A stretch of 64,000 nt of DNA, from NCBI RefSeq assembly GCF_019710575.1, contig NZ_JAHWFK010000013.1, forward strand, positions 62,001 through 126,000, in the 5' to 3' direction. How positions within the stretch are numbered: position 1 is the first letter of the stretch; every line of letters starts with the position of its first letter. This DNA comes from Paractinoplanes polyasparticus (GTDB lineage: Bacteria > Actinomycetota > Actinomycetes > Mycobacteriales > Micromonosporaceae). This document shows positions 43,816 to 52,786 of the stretch, one piece after another. The translations under genes were made by a program, and so were the position numbers. A model generated the notes under the pieces. It had not been told where the DNA came from. It saw only the letters and a program-made list of their open reading frames with translations, and ran no database searches.

Positions 43816-46800
43816 TTGGGCTTTCGCTTGTCCCTCAGGGCCTTCTGCATCTCTTCCGGGGTCTCCCAGGTGTACGAGATGTCGAGCTTGATGTTGGGGT
43901 ACTTGTTCTTGAACTGCTGGATGACCGACGAACAGCTCGGACAGGGCGCGGCCTCGGTGTAGAGCTTGATCGTGCCACGCGCGTCGGCCGGCAGGAACGA
44001 CGCGTAGTGCTCCAGGATCTGAGCCTCGGAGTCCCACTCCTTGCCGGGCGGGGTCGAGAACTGGCGCGCCGCCGGCGCCTCGACGGTGCCCGGGTTCCGG
44101 TGCTTGCCGCTCACGCTGTAGAGCGTGTCCATCTCGCCGAACAGGTCGTGCTGGGCCACGGCGATGTTGCGGTCGATGCCGGCGCCGTTGTTCTGGTTCG
44201 CCCGGTAGGCGGCGGCGAGGTCGCTTCCCTGGCAGTTGTGGACGAGAACCGGGGTGGCGCCGGCCTTCACGTAGTAGGTCGGGATGCCCGCGACGCTCAG
44301 GTTGAAGACCCGCGCCTCGGCCGTCCGCGGCTCGACCGCCTCGATCTGGGCCCACGTCCCGCTCGCGGTGCGCAGCCACTGGCCCGCCTCGAGGGAGCCG
44401 GCCGGCACCCAGGCCCGCAGGTCGGCCACCCAGAACGGGTGGTTCGACGTCGCCGTGACCGCGCCGCCACCGGCGACCTTCACAGCCACCAGGCTCTTGG
44501 TCCCCGAGCCGACGATGGTGTCGGTGACCGGCCGGGCTCCGCTCCGCCCCGTCTCGGGGTCGGTGGCCAGCACCTCGTCGCCCTTCTCGACCTCGTCGAT
44601 GGGCTGCTCGGTGCCGTCGGCCATGACGACCGGCGTGTCCTCGGTGAAGCTGTTCTTACATCCGCCCATCAGCGTGCGCACGATGTTCTTGATGTTGCGC
44701 AGCTTGTCGGAGTTCTTGAGCATCTTGGCGCCCGAGGCCAGCCAGCCGACGACCGGCACGGCCGCACCGACCGACAGCAGGCCACCCAGGACGTCGCCGC
44801 GCCCGAAGGAGATCGCCGCGTCGGCCGCGTCGCACGCCTCACCGACGCCCGGAACCATCCCGCACAGGCCGAGGACGAACTGCAGCATGTCCATCAGCAG
44901 GTCGGGGTTGTCCTGCACGAAGGTGTTGAGGTCCTTCAGCATGTCGCAGCCGAGGTTGCGCTCGGTCGTCGAGGCACACTGCTGCGGATTGACGAGCGCC
45001 TTGGCGAAGTCCTTGTAGACCCCGACGCAGTTGGCGCTCAGCGCGTCCGTGGACGCGAGACAGCCCCACGACTTGTGCTCGTCGAGCGCGGCGCCGTCGC
45101 CCCCGAACGCGGTGCCCGCCTGCGTGCTGCGCCGCAGGGCCTCGTCCTCCTTGAGCGCCTGCGTGTAGATCGCGGACGCTTCCTTGGCGGCCTGGTCGGC
45201 CGCGGCGGCGTCCCGGCCGGCCGCGAGGGCCGACTGCTTCGCGTCGTACGCCGCGTTGGCCGCGTTCCGCGCGTCGCCGGCCGCCCGGCGGGAGGCCGCG
45301 GTGGCCGTCGCCGCCGATCGCGCGGCGCTCTCGGCGCTGGCCTGGGCGCGGTTCGCCGCCGACTTGGCGGTCTCGGCCGACTGGGCCGCCTGGTTGGCCG
45401 ACGCCTTGGCCGCGTTGGCCGACTGACGGGCGTCCTCGGCGTACTCCCCGGCCTTCGTCGCCGATGCGGCCGCCTTCTGCCGCCACGACTCGGCCTCGGC
45501 CGACGCCTTGCGGGCAACCGCCGCGACCCGGCTGGCCTCGGCCGCGTCGGCGAGCGCGGTCTCGGCGTACTGCTGGGCCTGGACGATCAGCGCCCGCACG
45601 GTGCTGACGTGAGCCGCCTGCTCGGCGTCCCGCTGTGCCGCCTTGTAGCGCGTCACGTTCAGGAAGTACGAGATGTACGAGGCCGGCCCGGCCAGCGCCA
45701 CCTGTCCGGCCGCCTGAACCTCCGGGCCGCCGGTCTCCATGACGCGGTAGACCTCGAACCGCTCGTCGGCCGCGCGCGCCGTGAACTGGCCGCTGCGCAG
45801 GAACTGGTGCATGTCGGCGCTGGTGCCGCCGAGCGCCCGCTCCCCCGCGGCCTTGACGTTCCCGCCGGCCGTCTCGAGGATCCGGTAGATCTCGGCCCGG
45901 TCCTTGACGGTCTTGCCCGCGTAGTTGCGGGTGCGCAGGAAGCGGTCGACGGTGGCGTCGTCCCCGGCCAGCGCGGTGCGGGCCGCGGTCTTCTCGGCGC
46001 CGTCGGGCAGCGTGTCGATCAGGCGCCAGGCGCGGGCCCGGTCGTCCTGGCCGGAGGCGAGCCGGCGGCCCTCGGTGAGCCACGAGCGCATCTCGACCTC
46101 GCCGCCGGACAGCACGTCCTGCGCGGCGATCTTCGACCAGTCGCCGCCGGTCTTCGTCAGGTCGAGGGCGGCCCGGCGACCGTGCTCCATCATCACCGCG
46201 GTCGGCGCGCCGACCGCGCTCGCCGTGGTCAGCAGCGCCCGGGTGGCCGGGCTGACCCGGTCCTCCTCGGGGGTGTCCCAGGTCAGGTTCCGGTTCCACT
46301 CGGCGATCTCGCCGCCCACGGCCTTCGCTGCCTGATCGGCCGCGAGCGCGTCCTCGGCGGCCTCGACACCCTGCTCGGTCGCCTCCGCGAGGCGGGCGAT
46401 GTCCTCCTGGCGGGCCAGCTTCTCGAGCTCCACCGCCTGGTTGGCCGCCTGCACGGCCGTGTTGGAAGCCTCGATGGCCGCCGCGGCGTGCCGGGTCGAC
46501 TCGGACGCCGCCTTCGAGGCGTCGTAGGCCGAGTCGGCCGCTTCCATCGCCGCGGCTGCGGCCCGTTCGGCGTGCTGGGCCGCGGACTCGGCGAAGCGGA
46601 ACGCCTCGTCGGAAGCCTTGGCGGCGGCCCGCGCGAGCGAGATCGCCCGGTCGGCGGCGCGGCCGGCCGCGGCCGCCTGCCGGCGTGCCCGCTCGGCGGC
46701 GTCCCGGGCCCGCTGGGCCTGGGCGGCCGAGACGCCGGACTGGTTGCCGGCCTCGGCGGCGGCGGTGGCCGCAGCCGCCGCCTGCCCGCTCGCGTCCTTC

Positions 46801-48020
46801 GATGCCTGCCCGGCGGCCTCGGCCTGGGCCAGCGCCCGGTCGCGTTCGGCCTTGATCTGGTCGAGCTGCCGCGCCTTGGCGGCCGCGTCCCGGGCCTGCT
46901 GCGCAGCCTGCCGGGCGGCCGCGGCCTTGCTCGCGTCGGTGCGCGCCAGGGCGGCCGCCTGCTGTGCCCGGGCCGCCGCCTGCGCCGTCAGCGAGGCGGC
47001 GGTGGTCGCCTTGCGGGCCGCGTCGGACGCGATCCGGGCCGCCCGCATGGCCGCGTTGGACGCGCTGACTGCTTCCCGTGCCGCCTCGGCGGCTCCGGCG
47101 GCCGCGTCCGCAGCTCGTCCGGCCGCGGCCGAGGCCTTCGCCGCGTCCCGGCCGGCCGCCTTGGTCTCGGCCGCGGCCACCTGGGCCTGCTTCTTGGCCT
47201 CGGCGGCGGCGTTGACGGCCCGCGTCGAGGCCTCCTGAGCGGCCAGCGACTCGCGGGCCGTCGTCTCGCCGGCCTCCTTGGCCTGCTCGGTGAGCTTGGT
47301 GACGGACGCGAGCTCCGCGTCGCGGGCCCGGGCCACGAACTGGCCCGTCGCCAGGAATTCGGTCAGGTCCTCGGCGGTGCCGGCGAGCGCGCGCTGGGCC
47401 GCCTGGTCGAGGATCGGCCCGCTGTTGTTGCTGCCGCCGGTCAGCATCCGCGTCGCGGCCAGGCGGTCGTCGGCGTGCTCGGCCGACTCGCGGCCGGACG
47501 ACAGGAACTGGTTGAGCTCCTCCGGCGTGCCGGCCAGCGCGCGCTGGGCCGCGGCCCTGGTCGTCGGGCCGCCGGACTCGGCGACCCGGAAGACGCGGAC
47601 GCGCTCGTCCGCCTTCCAGGGAGCGTCGTAGCCGCCCTGCACGAAGGCCCGGATGTCGTCGACGTCGCCCGACAGCGCCTGCAGCGCCGCCGCCCGCGTC
47701 GACGGGCCGTCCATGCCGGCCAGCACCTCGGCGCCGGCCCGCAGGTCGGCCTCGACCGCCGCTTCGCGGGCGCCGTCCTGGTAGGCCTGGAACTCGGCGT
47801 CACCGCCGAGCAGGACGGCCTCGGCCGCCCGGCTCAGTGACGGGCCGCCGTCCATCATGTCGTCGACGACGACGGAACGGTCGTACCGCGGCTCGTCGGC
47901 CCAGGCGGGCGCCTGGGCGGTCAGCAGCTGCGCGGCCATGGTCAGGGCGGCCACCGAGGCGATCCGGCGCAGCCAGGAAGCTCCCGCGCGCCGGGCGCGC
48001 GGGAGTGCGACGTCGTTCAT
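43812..48020 (-). CDS. secreted polymorphic toxin: ALF-like repeats, Hint domain, C-terminal deaminase
   Basis: A 1402-residue protein. A signal peptide ends near APAWADE (about residue 42). ALF-like repeats (AAQRALAGTPEELNQFL and variants) occupy about 60-240 and 700-870, separated and followed by long alanine-rich coiled-coil stretches (about 240-560 and 870-1010). The Hint autoprotease runs from C1121 (CKNSFTEDTPV) through TSNH (H1194) to VHNC (C1263). The final 139 residues form a cytidine-deaminase-fold toxin with DSE (1330-1332) and CPSC (C1360, C1363). The Hint step would release the toxin tip; immunity is encoded by the overlapping SUKH gene. Confidence 0.87.
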   Translation of the reverse strand: MNDVALPRARRAGASWLRRIASVAALTMAAQLLTAQAPAWADEPRYDRSVVVDDMMDGGPSLSRAAEAVLLGGDAEFQAYQDGAREAAVEADLRAGAEVLAGMDGPSTRAAALQALSGDVDDIRAFVQGGYDAPWKADERVRVFRVAESGGPTTRAAAQRALAGTPEELNQFLSSGRESAEHADDRLAATRMLTGGSNNSGPILDQAAQRALAGTAEDLTEFLATGQFVARARDAELASVTKLTEQAKEAGETTARESLAAQEASTRAVNAAAEAKKQAQVAAAETKAAGRDAAKASAAAGRAADAAAGAAEAAREAVSASNAAMRAARIASDAARKATTAASLTAQAAARAQQAAALARTDASKAAAARQAAQQARDAAAKARQLDQIKAERDRALAQAEAAGQASKDASGQAAAAATAAAEAGNQSGVSAAQAQRARDAAERARRQAAAAGRAADRAISLARAAAKASDEAFRFAESAAQHAERAAAAAMEAADSAYDASKAASESTRHAAAAIEASNTAVQAANQAVELEKLARQEDIARLAEATEQGVEAAEDALAADQAAKAVGGEIAEWNRNLTWDTPEEDRVSPATRALLTTASAVGAPTAVMMEHGRRAALDLTKTGGDWSKIAAQDVLSGGEVEMRSWLTEGRRLASGQDDRARAWRLIDTLPDGAEKTAARTALAGDDATVDRFLRTRNYAGKTVKDRAEIYRILETAGGNVKAAGERALGGTSADMHQFLRSGQFTARAADERFEVYRVMETGGPEVQAAGQVALAGPASYISYFLNVTRYKAAQRDAEQAAHVSTVRALIVQAQQYAETALADAAEASRVAAVARKASAEAESWRQKAAASATKAGEYAEDARQSANAAKASANQAAQSAETAKSAANRAQASAESAARSAATATAASRRAAGDARNAANAAYDAKQSALAAGRDAAAADQAAKEASAIYTQALKEDEALRRSTQAGTAFGGDGAALDEHKSWGCLASTDALSANCVGVYKDFAKALVNPQQCASTTERNLGCDMLKDLNTFVQDNPDLLMDMLQFVLGLCGMVPGVGEACDAADAAISFGRGDVLGGLLSVGAAVPVVGWLASGAKMLKNSDKLRNIKNIVRTLMGGCKNSFTEDTPVVMADGTEQPIDEVEKGDEVLATDPETGRSGARPVTDTIVGSGTKSLVAVKVAGGGAVTATSNHPFWVADLRAWVPAGSLEAGQWLRTASGTWAQIEAVEPRTAEARVFNLSVAGIPTYYVKAGATPVLVHNCQGSDLAAAYRANQNNGAGIDRNIAVAQHDLFGEMDTLYSVSGKHRNPGTVEAPAARQFSTPPGKEWDSEAQILEHYASFLPADARGTIKLYTEAAPCPSCSSVIQQFKNKYPNIKLDISYTWETPEEMQKALRDKRKPK

Positions 48021-48083
48021 GAATTTCCCCCGTGGAAATCATCACCGGGTGAAAAGGACCCGGGACCTGCTCGGTACGGTCGG

Positions 48084-48584
48084 TCAGCCGTTCAGACGGA
48101 GTTCGACGAGGACAGCCTGCGGCAGCTCGTCGTCCGTGCCCGGATAGATCGGGACGGGCCGGTTGGCCGGCACGTCGTACGTCTTCTCGCCCTCGGGCGT
48201 CGAAGCCGTGGCCTCGACCGGGACGTTGCCGGCGCGGACGCCGAACGTGCTCGGCACCTCGAGCGTGAGGAAGCCGCTGGTGCCGATGGTCTTGAAGCAG
48301 TACAGATAGCTGTACGGGTCGACGTCGACCATCTGCTCGATCTGGATCTCGGCCGTGGCGCACTGGCCGTCGACGTCGATGTTCTTGCGCTCGGTGAACA
48401 TGATGTGGCCGTCGCCCTTGAAGACCTTGAGCCCGTACTGCGCGAGGATCTGCTCGCTGCCCGGGTGCACGTAGTCCTCGACCAGTGACGGCGGTTCGTC
48501 CGCCGCCTGCGCGAGGTTGCTGGTGACCAGGACGCCCGCGGCGACGGCAACCGTCGCCGCGCCGACCCAGGGAAGGATCCGCAT
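48084..48584 (-). CDS. secreted protein encoded before the toxin, unknown
   Basis: A 166-residue exported protein (signal peptide about 1-27, ending LAQAADE) with a beta-rich mature domain and two cysteines (GQCATAE, YLYCFKT). No family recognised. It lies 63 bp upstream of the toxin on the same strand and probably shares its promoter. It may be a periplasm- or wall-side partner, or a chaperone; this is positional inference. Confidence 0.7.
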   Translation of the reverse strand: MRILPWVGAATVAVAAGVLVTSNLAQAADEPPSLVEDYVHPGSEQILAQYGLKVFKGDGHIMFTERKNIDVDGQCATAEIQIEQMVDVDPYSYLYCFKTIGTSGFLTLEVPSTFGVRAGNVPVEATASTPEGEKTYDVPANRPVPIYPGTDDELPQAVLVELRLNG

Positions 48585-48672
48585 TTTCTTTTACCCCCGT
48601 CGATCTATCAAGCCGGGAGCAATTTATCGACTACGGGCTATGGATACAACACCGGGCCCCGTACCGATGCGA

Positions 48673-48713
48673 AAGCTGAGAGCAAGCTGAGAGAGCCTGA
48701 GGGTGTCTCAGGG
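48673..48713. promoter_or_regulatory. CTGAG direct repeats upstream of ABC operon
   Basis: AAGCTGAGAG occurs twice with an 11-bp period (48673-48682 and 48684-48693), followed by CTGAG at 48697 and TCTCAGGG at 48706-48713. Direct repeats with one-turn spacing and TCTCAG cores are typical binding sites for OmpR/PhoB-class response regulators such as MprA. They lie 47-87 bp upstream of the first ABC gene. The rest of 48585-48759 shows nothing else. Confidence 0.45.
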
Positions 48714-48759
48714 TTTCGCCGGATCCGATCGGGTGCGTCGACTTCCTAGGCTGAGTGCC

Positions 48760-49674
48760 GTGACCATCATCGCGACACAGTCGCTCACGAAGACGTACGG
48801 CGGCGGGGTGACCGCCTTGAGCGAGCTCACCGTCGACGTCGAAGCGGGCGTGATCGGGCTGGTCGGCGCCAACGGGGCCGGCAAGAGCACGTTTATCAAG
48901 ATCATGCTGGGCCTGACCGCGCCCACCAGCGGGGACGTGCGAGTGTTCGGGCTCGACCCGGTGACCGAGACCGACCAGGTGCGGGCGCGGGTCGGCTACA
49001 TGCCTGAGAACGACTGCCTGCCGCCGGACGTGTCGGCCGCCGAGTTCGTGACCCACCTCGGCCGGCTCAGCGGGCTGCCGAAGACGGCCGCGCGTGAACG
49101 AGCCTCCGAGGCGCTGCGCCACGTCGGCCTCTACGAGGAGAGGTACCGCCAGATCGGCGGCTACTCGACGGGCATGAAGCAGCGCGTGAAGCTCGCTCAG
49201 GCCCTGGTGCACGACCCCGACCTGCTGCTGCTCGACGAGCCCACCAACGGCCTCGACCCGGCCGGCCGCGACGCCATGCTCAGCCTGGTGCACCGCATCG
49301 GCAACGAGTTCGGCATCTCCGTGGTCGTCTGCTCCCACCTGCTCGGCGAGGTGGAGCGCATCTGTGACTCGCTGATCGCGATCGAGGCCGGCCGCCTGCT
49401 GCGGGCCGACCGGATCTCGGCCATGACGGGCGTCTCCGACGTGCTGGCGGTCGAGGTCAGCGAGGGCACGGACGAGCTGGCCGAGGCGTTGACCCAGCTG
49501 CAGCTCACGGTGACCCGCGAGGGCCGCCTGCTGCTGGTGCCGCTCACGGCGCAATCGGACTACGACGCCATCCTGCGTGCCGTGGCGGAGCTCGACCTGC
49601 CGTTGCACCGCCTCGACCAGCGACGCCACCGGGTGGCCGAGCTCTTCACCGCGAAGGAGACGGCCGATGTCTGA
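48760..49674 (+). CDS. ABC-2 type transporter ATPase
   Basis: A 304-residue ATPase: Walker A GANGAGKS (in GLVGANGAGKSTFIK), signature YSTGMKQR, Walker B DLLLLDEPTNGLDP and the switch histidine in CSHLLGE. Its C-terminal extension is typical of ABC-2 exporters. GTG start at 48760. First gene of a four-gene exporter operon; substrate unknown, often antibiotics or envelope lipids. Confidence 0.92.
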   Translation: MTIIATQSLTKTYGGGVTALSELTVDVEAGVIGLVGANGAGKSTFIKIMLGLTAPTSGDVRVFGLDPVTETDQVRARVGYMPENDCLPPDVSAAEFVTHLGRLSGLPKTAARERASEALRHVGLYEERYRQIGGYSTGMKQRVKLAQALVHDPDLLLLDEPTNGLDPAGRDAMLSLVHRIGNEFGISVVVCSHLLGEVERICDSLIAIEAGRLLRADRISAMTGVSDVLAVEVSEGTDELAEALTQLQLTVTREGRLLLVPLTAQSDYDAILRAVAELDLPLHRLDQRRHRVAELFTAKETADV

Positions 49675-50530
49675 CGCCGGCGTCATCCATGACATCGGGT
49701 ACCAGCGCTACGAGGGCCCGCGCCTGGGCCGCACCGCGGTGTTCGGCTCGATCTACCAGCACGGGCTGCGCGCCTCGTTCGGGCTGGGCCGCTCGGCCAA
49801 GGCCAAGATCTTCCCGTGGCTGGTGGCGGGCATCGTCCTGCTGGTCGCGGTGATCAACGCCGCGGTCAAGGCCCAGGCCAACATCGTGCTGTTCGACTAC
49901 TTCTCGTTCGACGACACGATGAGCTGGCTGGTGATCTTCTTCGTCGCCATCGTCGCGCCGGAACTGGTCTCCCGGGACATCCGCTCGGGCGTTCTGCCGC
50001 TCTACTTCAGCCGCCCGCTGCGCGCCTTCGACTACATCGGGGCCAAGTTCGTCGCGCTCGCCACCGCGGTGTTCCTACTGCTCGGCGTGCCGCAGCTGAT
50101 CATGTTCCTGGGCGGGGCGTTCACCACCGACGACGGCGCCAAGGGCGTGTGGAACGAGTTCCTCGACCTGGTGCCCGGCTGGGGTTACAGCCTGCTCTGG
50201 GCCGTGCTGTTCGCCTCGATCAGCCTGCTGATCGCCTCGGTCACCGGCAAGCGGGCCTTCGCGGCCGGCGGCATCGTCGCCTTCTTCCTGATGACCGCGC
50301 CGGTGGTCGGCGTGCTGAGCATCCTGCCGTCCACCACCGCCCAGCACCTGGCCGGCCTGGCCAGTCCGATGTCGCTGCTCGTCGGGGTGCAGTCCTGGCT
50401 GCGCGGCCGGAACGACCTGGACCTCGACATCGGCGAGTTCGGCGTGATCTACGGCATCGAGCTGTTCTGCCTGGTCTTCGCGGCCATGCTGTTGTTGCTG
50501 GCCCGCTACCGGAAGGTGGCCTCGCTGTGA
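49667..50530 (+). CDS. ABC-2 type transporter permease
   Basis: A 287-residue membrane subunit with six or so hydrophobic segments (for example FPWLVAGIVLLVAVINAAV and ELFCLVFAAMLLLLA). The ATG at 49667 follows AAGGAG and overlaps the ATPase stop by 8 bp. It is the membrane partner of the preceding ATPase. Confidence 0.88.
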   Translation: MSDAGVIHDIGYQRYEGPRLGRTAVFGSIYQHGLRASFGLGRSAKAKIFPWLVAGIVLLVAVINAAVKAQANIVLFDYFSFDDTMSWLVIFFVAIVAPELVSRDIRSGVLPLYFSRPLRAFDYIGAKFVALATAVFLLLGVPQLIMFLGGAFTTDDGAKGVWNEFLDLVPGWGYSLLWAVLFASISLLIASVTGKRAFAAGGIVAFFLMTAPVVGVLSILPSTTAQHLAGLASPMSLLVGVQSWLRGRNDLDLDIGEFGVIYGIELFCLVFAAMLLLLARYRKVASL

Positions 50531-51438
50531 GCGTCGTCCAACTCGAGAACGTCTCCCGCTGGTACGGCAACGTCGTCGCGGTCAACGACATCAGCATGAC
50601 CCTGGAACCGGGCGTGACCGGCCTGCTCGGCCCGAACGGCGCCGGCAAGACCACGGTGCTGCACATGATGGCCGGCTTCCTCGCCCCGTCCAAGGGCTCG
50701 GTCACCATCGACAACGCGCCGACCTGGCGCAACCCCGGGATCTACCGCACCCTGGGCCTGGTCGCCGAGCGCGAGGCGGTGCACAGCTTCCTCACCGCGT
50801 ACGAATTCGTGCTGGCCTGCGCCAAGATGCAGAAGCTGCCCGACCCGGCCGCGGCCACCCGGCGGGCCCTCGAGCTGGTCGAGATGACCAGCGCGCAGGA
50901 CAGGCGGATCGGCACCTTCTCGAAGGGCATGCGCCAGCGCACCCGGGTCGCGGCCTCGCTGGTCCACGAGCCGCAGGTGCTGCTGCTCGACGAGCCCTTC
51001 AACGGCATGGACCCGCGCCAGCGCGTGCACATGATGGAACTGCTGCACCGGCTCGGCGACGAGGGACACACCATCCTGTTCAGCTCGCACATCCTCGAGG
51101 AGGTCGAGCAGCTCTCGGGCCTGGTCCAGGTGATCGTGGCCGGCCGGCTGGCCGCCTCGGGCGACTACCGGCGCATCCGGCGGCTGATGACCAACCGGCC
51201 GCACGTGTTCGCCGTGCAGAGCTCCGACGACCGGCGGCTCGCGGTCGCGCTGATCGGCGAGAAGTCGGTGAGCGGCATCGAGGTCGAGGAGACCGGCCTG
51301 ACCGTGCGCGCGGCCGACTACGGCAGCTTCACCCGCGCGCTGCCGCGCATCGCCCTCGGCGAGGGCATCCGGCTGCGCAAGGTGCTGCCGTCCGACGAAT
51401 CCCTGGAGAGCGTCTTCTCCTACCTGCTGGAGGCATGA
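50527..51438 (+). CDS. ABC-2 type transporter ATPase, second copy
   Basis: A 303-residue ATPase with Walker A GPNGAGKT (in LLGPNGAGKTTVLH), signature FSKGMRQR, Walker B VLLLDEPFNGMDP and FSSHILEE. It is more diverged from the first ATPase of the operon than expected for a recent duplicate. GTG start overlaps the permease stop by 4 bp. Confidence 0.92.
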   Translation: MSVVQLENVSRWYGNVVAVNDISMTLEPGVTGLLGPNGAGKTTVLHMMAGFLAPSKGSVTIDNAPTWRNPGIYRTLGLVAEREAVHSFLTAYEFVLACAKMQKLPDPAAATRRALELVEMTSAQDRRIGTFSKGMRQRTRVAASLVHEPQVLLLDEPFNGMDPRQRVHMMELLHRLGDEGHTILFSSHILEEVEQLSGLVQVIVAGRLAASGDYRRIRRLMTNRPHVFAVQSSDDRRLAVALIGEKSVSGIEVEETGLTVRAADYGSFTRALPRIALGEGIRLRKVLPSDESLESVFSYLLEA

Positions 51439-52148
51439 TGTCCACGGTCGCCTACATCACCGCCCGCGGCCTGTTCGGCCGCCGCCGGGTGCTTCTGCTG
51501 CTGCCCCTGCCGTTGCTGCTGGTCGGCCTGGCGCTGATCTGCAAGGCGTACGACGTCAGTCCCGACCAGTGGGGTCAGCCGGTCGTCGTGGGGCTCGGCC
51601 TGGCCGTCGTGCTGCCGGTCATCTCGCTGATCGTCGGCACCGGCGTGCTCGGCTCCGAAGTCGACGACGGCACGATCGTGCACATCCTGACCAAGCCGCT
51701 GGCCCGCCGCGACATCATCCTGGCCAAGCTGCTGGTGGCGGCCGGGGTCAGCGCGGTCACGGCAGCGGTGCCGCTGTTCGTCGTGGGGGCCCTGGCCAAC
51801 TCCGTGCGCTTCGGCCTGGCCCTCGCGGTCGGCGCGGTGGCCGGCGCCATCGCCTACTCGGCCCTCTTCCTGCTGCTGAGCCTGGTCTCCCGCCGCCCGG
51901 TGCTGCTCGGGCTCGCGTACATCCTGGTGTGGGAGGGGTTGCTCGGCCGGTTCGTCAGCGGCACCCGGGTGCTCTCGATCGAGCAGTACGTCATCACGAT
52001 CGCCGACAAGATCGCGCCGACCGGCATGCTCGACGGCAAGGTCTCGGTGCCCGTCGCCATCGTGATGAGCGTGATCTTCGCCCTGGGCGGGACGATCTAC
52101 GCGATCAACCGGCTGGGCTCGTTCAGCGTGGCCGGCGAAACCAGCTAG
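51435..52148 (+). CDS. ABC-2 type transporter permease, second copy
   Basis: A 237-residue permease with about six hydrophobic segments and the typical ABC-2 stretch GSEVDDGTIVHILTKPLARRDIILAK before the second helix. ATGA overlap with the upstream ATPase. It closes the operon; the two ATPase/permease pairs may form one heteromeric exporter or two related ones. Confidence 0.88.
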   Translation: MMSTVAYITARGLFGRRRVLLLLPLPLLLVGLALICKAYDVSPDQWGQPVVVGLGLAVVLPVISLIVGTGVLGSEVDDGTIVHILTKPLARRDIILAKLLVAAGVSAVTAAVPLFVVGALANSVRFGLALAVGAVAGAIAYSALFLLLSLVSRRPVLLGLAYILVWEGLLGRFVSGTRVLSIEQYVITIADKIAPTGMLDGKVSVPVAIVMSVIFALGGTIYAINRLGSFSVAGETS

Positions 52149-52214
52149 AAATCTTAGTCACTTCTGGCCGATCGGCCTGCTGCGGACAGTGACGGGGATG
52201 GCTTGGATTCCCTC

Positions 52215-52784
52215 ATGACGCAGCCCGCGCAAGCACCGCTCGCAGACGTGGAAACGCCGGCCCACCCGCGGCCCAGCCGATGGCCGTGGGTGGCCGGCGT
52301 TCTTGTCGTCCTGCTGGCCGCGGCGGGCGTCTACTGGTTCGTGCTGCGGGACGGTGGCGACGCGCAGCAGACCGTGGCCACCACCGGCGGTGAGCTCAAC
52401 AAGGCGGTCCGGGACGGCACGTTCGCCTTCACCGTCTCGGCCGTCCGCTGCGGCGTGCCCAAGGTCGGCGACGAGTTCGTCGACCTCGAGCCGCAGGGTT
52501 CCTACTGCCTGGTCGACGTGCTGGTGAAGAACGGCGGGACGACGCCCGAGTACTTCGACAGCACGTCCCAGAAGGCGTACGACGGGGCGGGCGCCGAGTT
52601 CGACACCGACATGCAGGCCGAGGTCTTCGTCAACACCAACGCGCAGAACTTTCTCGATCAGATCAATCCGGGCAGCCAGGTCAAGGGGACGCTGGTCTTC
52701 GACGTGCCGTCGGGCACCACCCTCGCGTCGCTGGTGCTGCACGAGTCGTCCTCGTCGCCCGGTGCCCGGATCGCCCTGAAGTAG
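52215..52784 (+). CDS. DUF4352-like membrane-anchored protein
   Basis: A 189-residue protein with a proline-rich head, one transmembrane helix (WVAGVLVVLLAAAGVYWFV, about 25-45) and an extracytoplasmic immunoglobulin-like DUF4352 domain (FTVSAVRCGVPKVGDEF and YCLVDVLVKNGG, with one probable disulfide). ATG at 52215 chosen over a TTG four codons earlier. It is convergent with the GH26-like gene, with stops two bases apart. Confidence 0.78.
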   Translation: MTQPAQAPLADVETPAHPRPSRWPWVAGVLVVLLAAAGVYWFVLRDGGDAQQTVATTGGELNKAVRDGTFAFTVSAVRCGVPKVGDEFVDLEPQGSYCLVDVLVKNGGTTPEYFDSTSQKAYDGAGAEFDTDMQAEVFVNTNAQNFLDQINPGSQVKGTLVFDVPSGTTLASLVLHESSSSPGARIALK

Positions 52785-52786
52785 CC

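Noticed and set aside
45180..47240. Alanine-rich internal repetition of the toxin as a DNA repeat array
   Set aside because: It is a coiled-coil protein composition effect; no fixed nucleotide period is seen.
44007..47840. A 1277-codon forward open frame across the toxin gene
   Set aside because: Antisense of an alanine-rich gene; the translated arginine/glycine-rich string has no domain.
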